From: Sodalis praecaptivus
GTDB lineage: Bacteria; Pseudomonadota; Gammaproteobacteria; Enterobacterales; Enterobacteriaceae
Direction: 5' to 3'
NCBI RefSeq assembly: GCF_000517425.1
Contig: NZ_CP006569.1
Location: forward strand, 2,966,760-3,030,759
DNA: 64,000 nt
Shown: in pieces, positions 36,223-46,516 of the stretch
Layout: every line of letters starts with the position of its first letter
Position numbering within the stretch: the stretch's first letter is position 1
Notes under the pieces: model-generated
Told to the model about the DNA's origin: nothing
Seen by the model: the letters and a program-made list of their open reading frames with translations, nothing else
Databases searched by the model: none
Program-made: the position numbers and the translations under genes

Positions 36223-37862
36223 TATTTCGCCCTCTTCGGCTGTGGATCTTTACCTTTATCGGCTTCAAAAACCAGCGCGTTGCTCTTGCTGTTCAGCGTC
36301 CGCAACACCGGTTGCAGCTCGCGCAGCACCTGATCGAGACGCTGCATGTCCGCCACCATTTTATTGTAGGCGGGGGCGCCGGGTTGGAACCCTTTCATAC
36401 TGCGGTTCAGCTCTTTCAGCGTCTGCTGCATATCTTGGGGCAATTGCTGCATCGACGCGCTTTCGGTGATCTTATTCACGGCCTTCAGCGTGCGCTGTAG
36501 CTCTTGTAGCGTGCTCCGACTTTGCGCCAGCGTACTGGTGGCTTGATTGAGCATCGGATCGAGCGGTAGCGCATTGATTTTATCCAGCGTAGCGGTCAGT
36601 TTTTGCTGTATCTGCGCCAGACCGGCGCTGGTGGTCGGCAGCACCGGGTAACCCTTAACGGTCGAGGGCCCCGGCCAGGCTTTGGCCTGCGGATAGAAAT
36701 CCAAATCGACATACAGCGCGCCGGTCAGCAAGTTGGCGCTCTTCAGCGCCGCGCGGAAGCCCTGCCCTTCGGCCTCGGTCAGGCGCTTATTGATATCAAA
36801 GTTTTTACCCACCTTGCTGATAAAGCGATCCGGCTCAATGCGAATGAGCACCGGCACGCGATAGTCGCCGTTCATTTCCTGATCGGCGCTGACGGTGGCG
36901 AACGGCACCTCCGCCACGGTCCCCAGGCGGATGCCGCGGAATTCTACCGGCGCCCCCGGTTGCAGGCCGCGAATCGAATCGTCAAAGAACAGGACGTAGT
37001 CCTGATGTTGGGTGTAAAGGGAATCGGCGATGTCGTTCTTATTATCGAACAGCTGATAACGCTGCTGCTCTTTGGCCGACTGTCCCAGTTCCCAGCCGGT
37101 TGGCACATCAAAACTGACCCCGCCGGCAAACAGCGTGGTCAGCGAGCCCATTTCCACGCGCATGCCGGAGGCCGACAAATTGAGCGCCACGCCGCTGTCC
37201 TTCCAGAACCGGACATTGGTGGTCACCAGGCTATCATAAGGCGCGTTAATAAAGAGCTGATAATTCATCATGCGCTTAAGCGGATCAAAGTGGCTGGTTT
37301 CCACCGTACCGACGCGGAAGCCGCGAAACAGCACCGGATCGCCGGCGCTCAACTGGCCCGAACGATCGCTGTCCAGCTGGATTCGAATTCCGCGCGCATC
37401 GGGAGAAGCCAGCGGTGGCGCGTCCAACAATTTGAATTCCCGCGAGGTCTCTTCGCTGGATCCGGGTTGCAATTGAATATAGGCGCCGGATAACAGGGTC
37501 CCTAATCCAGATACCCCTTCCTTGCCGATCTGCGGCTTCACCACCCAAAACGCCGAGTCTTTATTCAGCATTTTTTCCATGCCGTTATAGATGCGCGCTT
37601 TGATTTCCACCTGGCGTAAATCGTCACTCAGCATCACGCTCTCGACGGTACCGACATCCACGCTGCGGCTTTTGATGGCGGTTTTTCCGGCTTCAATACC
37701 CTCAGCGCTGCTGGTGGTCAGGGTGATCACTTTGCCCTGATGGCTGAAATGGTAAAACAGGATCCAGGCGCCAATGAGGACGGTGACAATGGGAACGATC
37801 CACACCGGCGACCAGCGTTTGATCTTCTCCACCCGGGCTTCCTGATAATTATTTTCCGTCAA
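36222..37862 (-). CDS. pqiB: PqiB, MCE-domain lipid transport tunnel
   Basis: This 546-residue protein has one N-terminal membrane helix (WSPVWIVPIVTVLIGAWILF, residues about 18-37), three MCE domains (beginning near 45, 160 and 285, each with a V-x-x-R-x-V-x-x-G-x-V-like core such as AGDPVLFRGFRVGTVET), and a long C-terminal helix that forms the hollow needle. PqiB hexamers make a periplasmic tunnel between inner and outer membranes for phospholipid movement. It overlaps pqiA by 14 bases. Confidence 0.96.
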   Translation of the reverse strand: MTENNYQEARVEKIKRWSPVWIVPIVTVLIGAWILFYHFSHQGKVITLTTSSAEGIEAGKTAIKSRSVDVGTVESVMLSDDLRQVEIKARIYNGMEKMLNKDSAFWVVKPQIGKEGVSGLGTLLSGAYIQLQPGSSEETSREFKLLDAPPLASPDARGIRIQLDSDRSGQLSAGDPVLFRGFRVGTVETSHFDPLKRMMNYQLFINAPYDSLVTTNVRFWKDSGVALNLSASGMRVEMGSLTTLFAGGVSFDVPTGWELGQSAKEQQRYQLFDNKNDIADSLYTQHQDYVLFFDDSIRGLQPGAPVEFRGIRLGTVAEVPFATVSADQEMNGDYRVPVLIRIEPDRFISKVGKNFDINKRLTEAEGQGFRAALKSANLLTGALYVDLDFYPQAKAWPGPSTVKGYPVLPTTSAGLAQIQQKLTATLDKINALPLDPMLNQATSTLAQSRSTLQELQRTLKAVNKITESASMQQLPQDMQQTLKELNRSMKGFQPGAPAYNKMVADMQRLDQVLRELQPVLRTLNSKSNALVFEADKGKDPQPKRAK

Positions 37863-39126
37863 CGGTCGACTCCTTTAGCGTGGTATGCGAAGCCCTGTCC
37901 CACAAAAGACGGGGGTCAAAAGTTTTGGCGGCGATCATGGTCAAGATGACGACCGCGGCAAACAGCAGCACGCCGATGCCGGGGCTAATGCTCATCAGCC
38001 TACCCATGCGCACCAGGCCAGACAGCACGGCAATAACAAAAACATCGATCATCGACCAGCGGCCGACGAATTCCACCACCTCGTAGAGCAGGTGCATCCG
38101 TTCGCTGTCGGCCGCGTTTCGCTCGCCGCGGCCGGCGGCGTCCCAGCACAGCCAGCCCAGCGCAATCATCTTCAGGCTGGGGACCATAATACTGGCGATA
38201 AAAATCACCAGCGCCACCGGTATTGAGCCGTCCTCCCACAGCAGGATAACGCCAGCCATGATGGTGGAATTGAGTCGATTACCCAGCCCGTCGGTAATCA
38301 TAATCGGCAGCAGATTGGCCGGCACATACAGCATCAATGAGGTGAGTAACAGCGCCAGCGTCCATTGCAGGCTATGGACACGTCGCGCGTGCTCGCGGGT
38401 ACGGCAGCGCGGACAAACGACGGCGTCCGCGGGCAGGATCAGCGTACAACAGCTGCAAGCGCGTATGCCCTGCGCCAGGCCGCCCTCACCGGGCCGCAAT
38501 CGCGTTACCGGCGACGTGAACGGCATGATGACGTCCCATAACCAGCGGGGGTCAACGCATTGTAATGCCCTCAGTTGCAGCAAGCAGAAGAAACAGAATG
38601 GAATAAAACTGTTGCCGATGCCTATCTGGCCATAAGCCATCAATTTGACAAAACTGACCAGCACCCCAACCAAGAAAATCTCCGCCATGCCCCAGCTGCG
38701 CAGGGCGAATAATAACTTGGCCAGAAACGCCTTCAGGCGAAACGGCAGCGGTACATCTAGACACAATAAGATGATCAAAATCATGCAAAGCGCGGGGATA
38801 GCCTGCACGCACAGCAAAAACACGCTCGCCAGGCTGGAAAAATGATCGCTAACCATCACCAGCGGAATTTGCGGCAGCGTTATTTGCCGCTTTATGCCGG
38901 AGACTTCCATATTGACAAAGGGGAAGAGATTGGCCAGCCCCTGCATCACCAGCGCGCTGATGGCGAACCCCACCGGCTGGCGTTTGGGATCGTGCCAATA
39001 GCTCTGCAAGGTGTTACGGCACCGCGGGCAGATCCCCTTCTGGCCGGGCGTCAGCGGCGGCAACGCCACCAATAAATCACAGTGCGGGCAAAGCACGTGA
39101 TGCTGATGTCGGGGATAATCGCACAC
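37849..39126 (-). CDS. pqiA: PqiA inner membrane protein
   Basis: This 425-residue protein has two matching halves. Each has a zinc-ribbon-like pair of cysteine motifs (CPHC/CPRC near residues 18-36, and CSCC/CPRC near 225-245) followed by about four membrane helices. PqiA is the inner membrane partner of the MCE protein PqiB. In E. coli the operon is induced by paraquat through SoxRS; I did not find a soxbox I would defend here. It is first in the pqiABC operon. Confidence 0.96.
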   Translation of the reverse strand: MCDYPRHQHHVLCPHCDLLVALPPLTPGQKGICPRCRNTLQSYWHDPKRQPVGFAISALVMQGLANLFPFVNMEVSGIKRQITLPQIPLVMVSDHFSSLASVFLLCVQAIPALCMILIILLCLDVPLPFRLKAFLAKLLFALRSWGMAEIFLVGVLVSFVKLMAYGQIGIGNSFIPFCFFCLLQLRALQCVDPRWLWDVIMPFTSPVTRLRPGEGGLAQGIRACSCCTLILPADAVVCPRCRTREHARRVHSLQWTLALLLTSLMLYVPANLLPIMITDGLGNRLNSTIMAGVILLWEDGSIPVALVIFIASIMVPSLKMIALGWLCWDAAGRGERNAADSERMHLLYEVVEFVGRWSMIDVFVIAVLSGLVRMGRLMSISPGIGVLLFAAVVILTMIAAKTFDPRLLWDRASHTTLKESTVDGK

Positions 39127-39193
39127 GCCTACCTCCTATGGTGCTTTCCGTTTGCGCGGGTAATCGGGGGCGGCATAGACCGCCCGCCAGGGC

Positions 39194-41116
39194 CTATTCC
39201 GCCGCGCCGTTCTTTTGCGCTTCCAGCGTTTCCCAGCGGCTGAACGCCTGCTCAAGCGCGTCCTCCGCCTGCGCAATCGCCGTCAGCACCGGCTGCGTTG
39301 TCTCGTGGGGTTGACTGAAAAAGTCCGGCGCCGCCACTTGCGCCTGCAATCGGCCTATTTCCTGCTCCAAGCGCTCGATCTGCCCCGGGAGAGTTTCCAG
39401 CTCCCGTTGCAGGTTATAACTGAGTTTCCCCCCGCCGCGTTTGGCAGAAGATGGGGTAGCCCCAGGCGCGGGCGCCGGGGTCTTCTGCGCCGGCGCCGGC
39501 TGCGCCCTTAGCGCGCGCCGATTGCTGCGCTGGCGCTGCGCGTCAAAATAACCGCCCACGTAACACTCGATGCGCCCTTCCCCTTCAAAAATCCAGCATT
39601 CGGTCACCGAGTTATCCACAAACTGGCGATCGTGGCTGACCAGCAGTACGGTACCCTGATAGCTGTCGAGGAGCTCTTCCAGCAATTCCAGGGTTTCGAC
39701 ATCGAGATCGTTGGTGGGTTCGTCAAGAATCAGCAGGTTGCTGGGATTGAGAAACAGCCGCGCCAATAACAACCGATTACGCTCGCCGCCTGAAAGCGCT
39801 TTTACCGGCGTCATTGCCCGTTTCGGATGAAACAAAAAGTCCTGTAGGTAGCCCAACACGTGACGCGAGCGACCGTTGACCATCACCTCCTGCTTACCCT
39901 CGGCCAGGTTGTCCATCACGGTACGCTCCGGATCGAGCACCGCGCGATACTGGTCGAAATAGGCGACTTCCAGCTTGGTGCCGCAGTGTATGCGGCCGCT
40001 GTCGGCGCCAAGTTGACCCAGCATCAGCTTCAGCAACGTGGTTTTACCACAGCCGTTGGGGCCGATAAGAGCAATTTTATCCCCGCGCTGCACCTGCGCG
40101 CTGAAGTGGCTAATCAGCGGTTTCCCTTCTATACCATAGCTGACGTCTTCCAGTTCAAAGACGATTTTGCCCGACCGCGCCGCCTCTTCCACCTGGATTT
40201 TCGCGCTGCCCATCACTTCACGACGCTCGGAACGCTCTTGACGCAGCGCCTTCAACGCGCGCACCCGCCCTTCATTGCGCGTGCGCCGGGCTTTAATCCC
40301 CTGGCGGATCCACACCTCTTCCTGAGCCAGTTTGCGATCAAACTCGGCGTTCTGCAGCTCCTGCACCCGCAGCTCTTCCTCTTTTCCTTCCAGATATTTG
40401 TCATAATTACCCGGCCAGGAGACCAGCTTGCCGCGGTCCAAATCGACGATGCGGGTCGCCATCGCGCGGATAAACGAGCGGTCATGGGAGATGAAAATAA
40501 TGCTGCCGGGAAAGGTCTTCAAGAAAGCTTCCAGCCAGTCAATGGTTTCAATATCCAGATGGTTGGTCGGTTCATCCAGCAGCAGCACCTGTGGTTCGCA
40601 CACCAGCGCGCGGCCCAGCGCCGCCTTGCGCAGCCAGCCGCCGGACAGCGATGACAGTTGGCTGTCGGCGTCCAGGCCTATCTGCGCAATGACCTCATGG
40701 ATGCGCTTTTCCAAATGCCACAAATTTTGATGGTCGAGAATTTCCATCAGCCGGCCCATTTCCGCCAGATTTTTTTCGCTCGGGTCCTGTTCTACCCGCT
40801 GAGAAATCCCGTGATAGGCTTTCAGTATCTGCGCCTGCGCCTCGACCCCTTCGGCAACGAAATCGAAAACGCTGCCGGTAACGTCCCGTGGCGGATCTTG
40901 CTGCAGCCGGGCGACGATGACATCCTGCTCGAAAATCAGTTGACCATCGTCGAGGGGCACCTCGCGGCTCAAGATTTTCATCAAGGTGGATTTGCCGGCG
41001 CCGTTGCGCCCCACCAGGCAAACGCGCTCGTTGCGCTCAATATGCAGCTCGGTGTTATCCAGCAGCGGCGCATCGCTGAACGACAACCAGGCGCCGGAAA
41101 GACTGATTAATGACAT
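39194..41116 (-). CDS. uup: ABC-F ATPase Uup
   Basis: This 640-residue protein has two ABC domains: Walker A GRNGAGKST (about 36-44) and GPNGCGKTT (about 354-362), signatures LSGGW and LSGGE, and Walker B LLLDEPTNHLD and LILDEPTNDLD. A linker joins them, and the C-terminal domain (about 550-640) is coiled coil that binds DNA. There are no membrane segments. ABC-F proteins act on ribosomes; Uup also affects transposon excision and branched DNA. Only three bases separate it from the rlmL start. Confidence 0.96.
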   Translation of the reverse strand: MSLISLSGAWLSFSDAPLLDNTELHIERNERVCLVGRNGAGKSTLMKILSREVPLDDGQLIFEQDVIVARLQQDPPRDVTGSVFDFVAEGVEAQAQILKAYHGISQRVEQDPSEKNLAEMGRLMEILDHQNLWHLEKRIHEVIAQIGLDADSQLSSLSGGWLRKAALGRALVCEPQVLLLDEPTNHLDIETIDWLEAFLKTFPGSIIFISHDRSFIRAMATRIVDLDRGKLVSWPGNYDKYLEGKEEELRVQELQNAEFDRKLAQEEVWIRQGIKARRTRNEGRVRALKALRQERSERREVMGSAKIQVEEAARSGKIVFELEDVSYGIEGKPLISHFSAQVQRGDKIALIGPNGCGKTTLLKLMLGQLGADSGRIHCGTKLEVAYFDQYRAVLDPERTVMDNLAEGKQEVMVNGRSRHVLGYLQDFLFHPKRAMTPVKALSGGERNRLLLARLFLNPSNLLILDEPTNDLDVETLELLEELLDSYQGTVLLVSHDRQFVDNSVTECWIFEGEGRIECYVGGYFDAQRQRSNRRALRAQPAPAQKTPAPAPGATPSSAKRGGGKLSYNLQRELETLPGQIERLEQEIGRLQAQVAAPDFFSQPHETTQPVLTAIAQAEDALEQAFSRWETLEAQKNGAAE

Positions 41117-41119
41117 GAC

Positions 41120-43246
41120 TTAGAGATCCTTGTCCGCATGGCTTATCAGCCAGCAGTGATGAATTTGGCGGTTGCGGGCGAAGTCCGGCGAGCGGGTACG
41201 ATCGGTTATCGACTGCGCCCTCAGGCCCAGCGCGGTCAGCCCCGCATCATCCAGTTGGAAACCGCGTCTGTTGTTGGAGAACATGATGGTGCCGCCGGGG
41301 CGCAGAAGCCGTTTGAGCTCGGCCATCAGCGCCACATGGTCGCGCTGGACGTCAAAGGTATCGGCCATCCGCTTGGAATTGGAGAAGGTGGGCGGGTCGA
41401 TGAATATCACATCGAACGTTTCCTGCGTCATCGATAGCCACGCCAGGCAATCCGCCTGTATCAGCCGGTGCTGACGGCCTACCAGGTCGTTGCTGCGCAG
41501 ATTTTTTTCCGCCCACGCCAAATAGGTGCGCGACATATCCACCGAGGTGGTGCTGCCCGCGCCGCCAATACCGGCATGGACGCTGGCGCTGCCGGTGTAG
41601 GCAAACAAATTGAGGAAGTCTTTGCCACGGCTCATTTCCCCCAGCATTCTGCGCGCGATGCGGTGATCGAGGAATAGCCCGGTATCCAGGTAGTCGGTCA
41701 AGTTGACCCACAATTTGGCGCCGTACTCCTCCACCAGCAAGAATTCGCCCTTCTGCGCCAGTTTTTCATATTGATTCTTGCCTTTCTGCCGCTCGCGCGC
41801 TTTGACCACCAAACGGCTGGCCGGTATCGCCAGCACAGCCAGGGTGGCGGTTATTACATCATACAGCCGCTGCCGCGCACGCTCGGGTTCCACGCTTTTC
41901 GGCGCCACATACTCTTGAATCACCACCCAGCTGCTGTAGCGATCGATAGCGACATTGTAGTCCGGCAGATCGGCGTCATACAGCCGGTAGCAATCCAGCT
42001 TTTCCCGCTCGGCCCATTTTTGTAGCGAGCGCACATTTTTGCGCAGGCGGTTGGCGAAATCGGCGGCAATTTGCCCTTCCCCCTGGCCGGGCGCAGCGGC
42101 GGTTTCCGCCAGCCTATAGTTCTTCTGCTCGCAGTCCAGCGGACCGTTTTTGGCTTTAAAGCTGCGTTCTGCACGCAGCATCAATGCGCCCAGCAGCGCC
42201 GGCGAGGCGCTGAACAACGACAGCCGCCAGCCGCCGAACCGGCTTTTCATGACCCGCCCGAGCTGGTTGTGCAGGGCGATAAGCGCCGGTTCACTCTCCA
42301 GGCGCTCACCGTAAGGGGGATTGCTCACAACCGTCCCGCGTGGCCCCTCCGGCAGCGGATTGACGAACTGCGCCACCTCGCCGGCCTGGAAGGTTATCAG
42401 CGCAGACACGCCGGCGCGGCGCGCGTTTTGGCGCGCCTTCTCCAGCACCCGGCTGTCGACGTCGGAGCCGTAAAAGCGCGACGGCGTTTGCGCCAGCCCC
42501 GCTCGGGCACGCTCGCGCGCGTCGCGCACCGTCTCTTGCCAGAGCGCCTCATCATGCCCGGACCAGGCGGAAAATCCCCAAAACGGACGCGTAAGCCCGG
42601 GGGCGCAATCGGCCGCGATCAGCGCCGCTTCAATCAGCAGCGTACCGGAGCCGCACATCGGATCCAGCAGCGGCGTACCGGGTTGCCAGCCGGAGCGCAG
42701 CACGATGGCGGCGGCGAGATTCTCCTTTAACGGCGCCTGACCCTGCGCATCGCGATAGCCACGCTGGTGCAGGCTGCTGCCGCTCAGATCAAGCGACAGC
42801 ATCACCCGGTCACGGTGCAGATAGGCCTGAATGCGGATATCGGGCTGCTGGCGGTCGACATCGGGTCGACGCGCGCCGTGGCGGGTAAAACTGTCGACGA
42901 TGGCGTCCTTAACCTTCAGCGCGCCATACTGGCTGTTGCGGATTGCCGCGTTGGTGCCGCTGAAATGTACGGCGAAACGTTTATCCACCGTGAACAGCGA
43001 CGGCCAGTCCACCGCCTGCACACCGCGATACAGGTCGCCATCGCTGCCGACGCTGAAATCGTTCAGCGGCAGGACGATGCGCGACGCCAGACGACTCCAC
43101 AACAGCGCGCGGTAAAGCAGCCGGCTATCGGCCTGGAAGTGCACGCCGCCCAGCGCAATTTTACACGAGGCGGCCCCCAGGGTTTCCAGCTCGCTTTTCA
43201 ACAGTTCTTCCAAACCTTGTGCCGTGGTGGCAAACAGAGAATTCAT
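41120..43246 (-). CDS. rlmL: Bifunctional 23S rRNA methyltransferase RlmKL
   Basis: This 708-residue fusion enzyme has a THUMP domain (about 45-155), the RlmL methyltransferase (m2G2445; SAM loop [14 protein letters not shown], catalytic NPPYGER), then the RlmK methyltransferase (m7G2069; [18 protein letters not shown] and [14 protein letters not shown]). Both active sites look complete. It is probably co-transcribed with uup downstream and is divergent from ycbX. Confidence 0.97.
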   Translation of the reverse strand: MNSLFATTAQGLEELLKSELETLGAASCKIALGGVHFQADSRLLYRALLWSRLASRIVLPLNDFSVGSDGDLYRGVQAVDWPSLFTVDKRFAVHFSGTNAAIRNSQYGALKVKDAIVDSFTRHGARRPDVDRQQPDIRIQAYLHRDRVMLSLDLSGSSLHQRGYRDAQGQAPLKENLAAAIVLRSGWQPGTPLLDPMCGSGTLLIEAALIAADCAPGLTRPFWGFSAWSGHDEALWQETVRDARERARAGLAQTPSRFYGSDVDSRVLEKARQNARRAGVSALITFQAGEVAQFVNPLPEGPRGTVVSNPPYGERLESEPALIALHNQLGRVMKSRFGGWRLSLFSASPALLGALMLRAERSFKAKNGPLDCEQKNYRLAETAAAPGQGEGQIAADFANRLRKNVRSLQKWAEREKLDCYRLYDADLPDYNVAIDRYSSWVVIQEYVAPKSVEPERARQRLYDVITATLAVLAIPASRLVVKARERQKGKNQYEKLAQKGEFLLVEEYGAKLWVNLTDYLDTGLFLDHRIARRMLGEMSRGKDFLNLFAYTGSASVHAGIGGAGSTTSVDMSRTYLAWAEKNLRSNDLVGRQHRLIQADCLAWLSMTQETFDVIFIDPPTFSNSKRMADTFDVQRDHVALMAELKRLLRPGGTIMFSNNRRGFQLDDAGLTALGLRAQSITDRTRSPDFARNRQIHHCWLISHADKDL

Positions 43247-43349
43247 CTGGTCTCTTATTATTAATTAAAAAGAAAATCGTTGCGCATTATAGCCAATCCT
43301 GCCCCATTGTCATAAAGTTGACCGTCATCACAAACGGCACGGAGGCAGA

Positions 43350-44456
43350 ATGAGTATTTTATCGCGTTTATATGTGCATCCGGTGAAATCAATGCGCGGG
43401 TTGCAGCTGTCGCACGCCCTGGCCGGCGCCGAAGGGTTGGCGTTTGATCGCGTTTTTATGCTCACCGACGCCGACGGCGCCTTTATCACCGCCCGGCAGT
43501 ATCCGCAGATGTTATTATTCACCCCGGTAATGCTGCCTGGCGGGCTGCACCTTACCGCCCCCGACGGGCAAAGCCGCCACGTGCGTTTTACCGATTTTTC
43601 CGCGCCGGCGCAGCCGGTTGAGGTCTGGGGGAATCATTTTACCGCTTATCCGGCGCCGGAGACCATCAATACCTGGTTTTCCGGCTATCTTGAACAGCCG
43701 GTTACCCTCTGCTGGACGGGCGAGCATAGCCACAGGCGGGTGAAACGCTTCCCGGCCGTCCCGCTGTCGTTCGCCGACGGCTATCCCTATCTTCTGATAA
43801 GCGAAGCGTCCTTTTTGGATTTACAGCGCCGCTGCCCGGCGGGCGTCACCCTGAGCCAGTTTCGGCCGAATCTGGTGGTGACCGGCACCGAAGCGTATGC
43901 GGAAGATAGCTGGCATCGTCTGCGTATTGGCGAGGTCGAGTTTGAAGTGGTAAAGCCGTGCAGCCGCTGCGTTCTGACCACGGTCAACGTGGAACAGGGC
44001 CATAAACATCCTGGGGGTGAGCCGCTGCGCACCTTACAAGGCTATCGCAGTGCCGACGACGGTACAGTCGATTTCGGCCAGAATGTGATCGCCCGCACCA
44101 CCGGTATCGTGCGGGTCGGCGACAACGTCGAGGTCCTTAGCACCCGTAAGCCGCGTCGCTATCGCGCCGCCAGCCCCGCAAGCGTAGCCACGCCGCCGCC
44201 CCAGGCCGCCGACGCGCCGGTGACCATTGTGTATCAGGGCCGGCAATTTATCGGCAACCAACGGGATATCTTATTGGAGCAGTTGGAGCTGCAGGGCATA
44301 CGCATCCCCTACTCCTGTCGGGCCGGCATTTGCGGCACCTGCAAGGTGAAATTATTGTCGGGTGACGTTGCGCCGCTGACCGGCAGCGCGACGGCATCGG
44401 CGCCGTGGATCCTCTCTTGCAGTTGCCTACCGCGCGGCGATGTCCATCTGGAATAG
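43350..44456 (+). CDS. ycbX: YcbX, MOSC and 2Fe-2S protein
   Basis: This 368-residue protein has a MOSC N-terminal beta barrel (LYVHPVKSMRGLQLSHALAG), the MOSC domain (about 120-265, with KPCSRCVLTTVN carrying the molybdenum-ligating cysteine), and a C-terminal ferredoxin domain with CRAGICGTC and a distant Cys (LSCSCLP). In E. coli YcbX is a molybdenum cofactor enzyme that reduces N-hydroxylated compounds such as base analogues. A GGAGG site precedes the ATG. Confidence 0.95.
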   Translation: MSILSRLYVHPVKSMRGLQLSHALAGAEGLAFDRVFMLTDADGAFITARQYPQMLLFTPVMLPGGLHLTAPDGQSRHVRFTDFSAPAQPVEVWGNHFTAYPAPETINTWFSGYLEQPVTLCWTGEHSHRRVKRFPAVPLSFADGYPYLLISEASFLDLQRRCPAGVTLSQFRPNLVVTGTEAYAEDSWHRLRIGEVEFEVVKPCSRCVLTTVNVEQGHKHPGGEPLRTLQGYRSADDGTVDFGQNVIARTTGIVRVGDNVEVLSTRKPRRYRAASPASVATPPPQAADAPVTIVYQGRQFIGNQRDILLEQLELQGIRIPYSCRAGICGTCKVKLLSGDVAPLTGSATASAPWILSCSCLPRGDVHLE

Positions 44457-44509
44457 CCATCGCGCCAGCGGCCTGGGACCGCTGACGCTTTCGTCAGCCT
44501 GACCGGGTC

Positions 44510-45058
44510 TTATACCGCCGTCGCGAACTGCAAATCGTCCTGGCGCGGCGCCGGTTGAAGCCGGTCATGCATAATTTTTATCGCGTCGCCTAGAGCCATG
44601 CGGCGGCCGGCCAGCGTCAGACAGGGTTGCGCCAGCACGCACAGGCTGGCGTTGTCGCCGGCCTCGGCGATAAGCAATCGCGCCCGTTCGCCGCCGTCGC
44701 TCACGCAAACCAACACGCTGTCCCCCTCTTGGGGTTGCCAGGCGTCCGTCGTATGCTGCGTTTGAAAATGCCAGCTCTTGGGCATTTGCGGCTTTAAAAA
44801 GCGCAACGCCACCAGCGCATTGAGCACCAGTTCAGCGCGCAGGGCATCGTTGAGCGGCAACGCCCGGCTTTTATCCTCAAATTGATAATAAAGCGCGGCG
44901 TCGTCAACGCAAAATCGCGTGCGCTCGAACGCATCAGGGGTCAGCATTTTCGCGCAAAAGCGCGAACGGAATACCAAGCCTTCCGACAGATCAAGCATCA
45001 TACGGTCGTGTTCAGCATCGAAAAACCAATGCCAGTTATCGCCAGGGGTGATCTTCAT
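44510..45058 (-). CDS. zapC: Cell division protein ZapC
   Basis: This 182-residue protein matches E. coli Zap[21 protein letters not shown] at the start, [14 protein letters not shown] in the middle and [13 protein letters not shown] at the end. I chose the ATG at 45058, with AAAAGG upstream and E. coli length; a frame to 45076 adds six residues. ZapC binds FtsZ and promotes lateral bundling of protofilaments. It is convergent with ycbX. Confidence 0.95.
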   Translation of the reverse strand: MKITPGDNWHWFFDAEHDRMMLDLSEGLVFRSRFCAKMLTPDAFERTRFCVDDAALYYQFEDKSRALPLNDALRAELVLNALVALRFLKPQMPKSWHFQTQHTTDAWQPQEGDSVLVCVSDGGERARLLIAEAGDNASLCVLAQPCLTLAGRRMALGDAIKIMHDRLQPAPRQDDLQFATAV

Positions 45059-45226
45059 CCATTTACCTTTTATCACGTCGCCAATTCAGGGCCTGGTCGC
45101 TATCCGGCAAGCGTCACCTGCAGAGCCGGAAATTTAATTGATCTTAAATTAGCAGTAAACGAATAAAAGATAAACGAGGCTGGATAAGAAATATGCCTCC
45201 AGCCCCCATTATTTTGTCAAGATTGG

Positions 45227-46237
45227 CTAAATATCGCTGACAATATCCTTTATCAAGCGCGGACCATGGAAAATAAAGCCCGAATAGATCTGAATAAGCG
45301 AAGCGCCGGCCGCCATTTTTTCCCTGGCCGCGATAAGCGAATCGATACCACCGACCCCGATAATCGGTAATTTACCTTGTAACTCAGCGGACAATTGTCG
45401 GATAACTTCCGTACTGCGCAATTGCAGCGGCCGGCCGCTCAGACCACCGGTTTGGGCACTATGGTCCAGGCCCTGCACCAGCTCCCGGCCCGTAGTGGTA
45501 TTGGTCGCGATAACGCCGTCGATATTATGGCGCACCAAACTATCGGCAACCTGGATCAATTCTGCCTCGCTCATGTCGGGGGCTATTTTTACCGCCACCG
45601 GCACATATTTGTGATGGTAGGCTTGCAGCACCGCCTGCTTATTTTTTATCGCCGACAACAGATCATCCAGCGCCGCGCCAAATTGCAGGGTGCGCAGCCC
45701 GGGCGTATTGGGGGATGAAATATTCACCGCGATATAACCGGCGTAAGGATAGACCTTCTCCATGCAGATCAGATAATCATCCTTGCCCTGCTCCACCGGC
45801 GTATCTTTATTTTTCCCGATATTGATGCCCAGCACGCCGCCGAAATGGGATTTTTTGACGTTCTCCACCAGGTTGTCGACCCCGTGGTTATTAAAGCCCA
45901 TACGGTTTATCAAGCCGCCAGCCTTCACCAGACGGAACAAACGCGGCTTTTCATTGCCGGGCTGCGCGCGAGGCGTGACCGTGCCCACTTCAATAAAACC
46001 GAAGCCCATGGCGCCAAGCGCGTCGATGCAATCACCGTCTTTATCCAATCCTGCGGCCAGCCCAAGGGGGTTTTTGAAAGCGATACCCATACAGTTGACG
46101 GTTTTGGTTGGTACCGATTGGCGCACCAGCCATTCCAGCGGAGTGCCGGTAATGCGCTTAAGCTGCCGAAAAGTCAATTCATGGGCCCGTTCCGGGTCGA
46201 GCTGGAACAATGCCTGCTTGATAAGCGGATATAACAT
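45227..46237 (-). CDS. pyrD: Dihydroorotate dehydrogenase (class 2)
   Basis: This 336-residue, membrane-associated FMN enzyme has E. coli length. The N-terminal helix [20 protein letters not shown] contacts the membrane. FMN-binding and catalytic segments include [12 protein letters not shown], the catalytic Ser in [22 protein letters not shown] and GVGGIDSL. It oxidises dihydroorotate to orotate using quinone in UMP synthesis. AGGAG precedes the ATG, and the leader carries a hairpin that may matter for control. Confidence 0.97.
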   Translation of the reverse strand: MLYPLIKQALFQLDPERAHELTFRQLKRITGTPLEWLVRQSVPTKTVNCMGIAFKNPLGLAAGLDKDGDCIDALGAMGFGFIEVGTVTPRAQPGNEKPRLFRLVKAGGLINRMGFNNHGVDNLVENVKKSHFGGVLGINIGKNKDTPVEQGKDDYLICMEKVYPYAGYIAVNISSPNTPGLRTLQFGAALDDLLSAIKNKQAVLQAYHHKYVPVAVKIAPDMSEAELIQVADSLVRHNIDGVIATNTTTGRELVQGLDHSAQTGGLSGRPLQLRSTEVIRQLSAELQGKLPIIGVGGIDSLIAAREKMAAGASLIQIYSGFIFHGPRLIKDIVSDI

Positions 46238-46281
46238 GAGGTCTCCTGATTCCCGGTTGCAACCGGGGCGGTATTATCAAT
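46238..46281 (-). promoter_or_regulatory. pyrD leader with C-rich start and hairpin
   Basis: On the minus strand a -10 element GATAAT (46273-46278) is followed by a C-rich initiation region, a perfect 16-base palindrome (CCCGGTTGCAACCGGG, 46252-46267), then the AGGAG ribosome binding site. E. coli pyrD is known to be controlled by CTP/GTP-dependent choice of start nucleotide with a leader hairpin; the same parts are seen here. The link to that mechanism is inference. Confidence 0.5.
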
Positions 46282-46315
46282 CATCGGCGCGGGAAAGGGA
46301 ATCAATGATGGCCGC

Positions 46316-46342
46316 AAAAAAAGGGCACCCCTGCGGATGCCC
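46316..46342 (-). terminator. pepN terminator
   Basis: On the minus strand the stem GGGCATCC / GGGTGCCC (loop GCAG) is followed by seven Ts. It lies about 175 bases past the pepN stop and upstream of pyrD. Confidence 0.85.
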
Positions 46343-46516
46343 TGCGAACGACGGCGCGTTGGCGCGCGACGATAGCCCGTTTTCGCCAGTCCTCCCCGCC
46401 GACCGCGCTGCGCCGAGGCGGGCTGCCATACTGCGCCCCCGCCGGCCAACCGTGACTATCTATCGCCGGCAAAAACCGTGCGGCGCCGGCCGTGGAGCGC
46501 CAATGACCTCCGCGGC

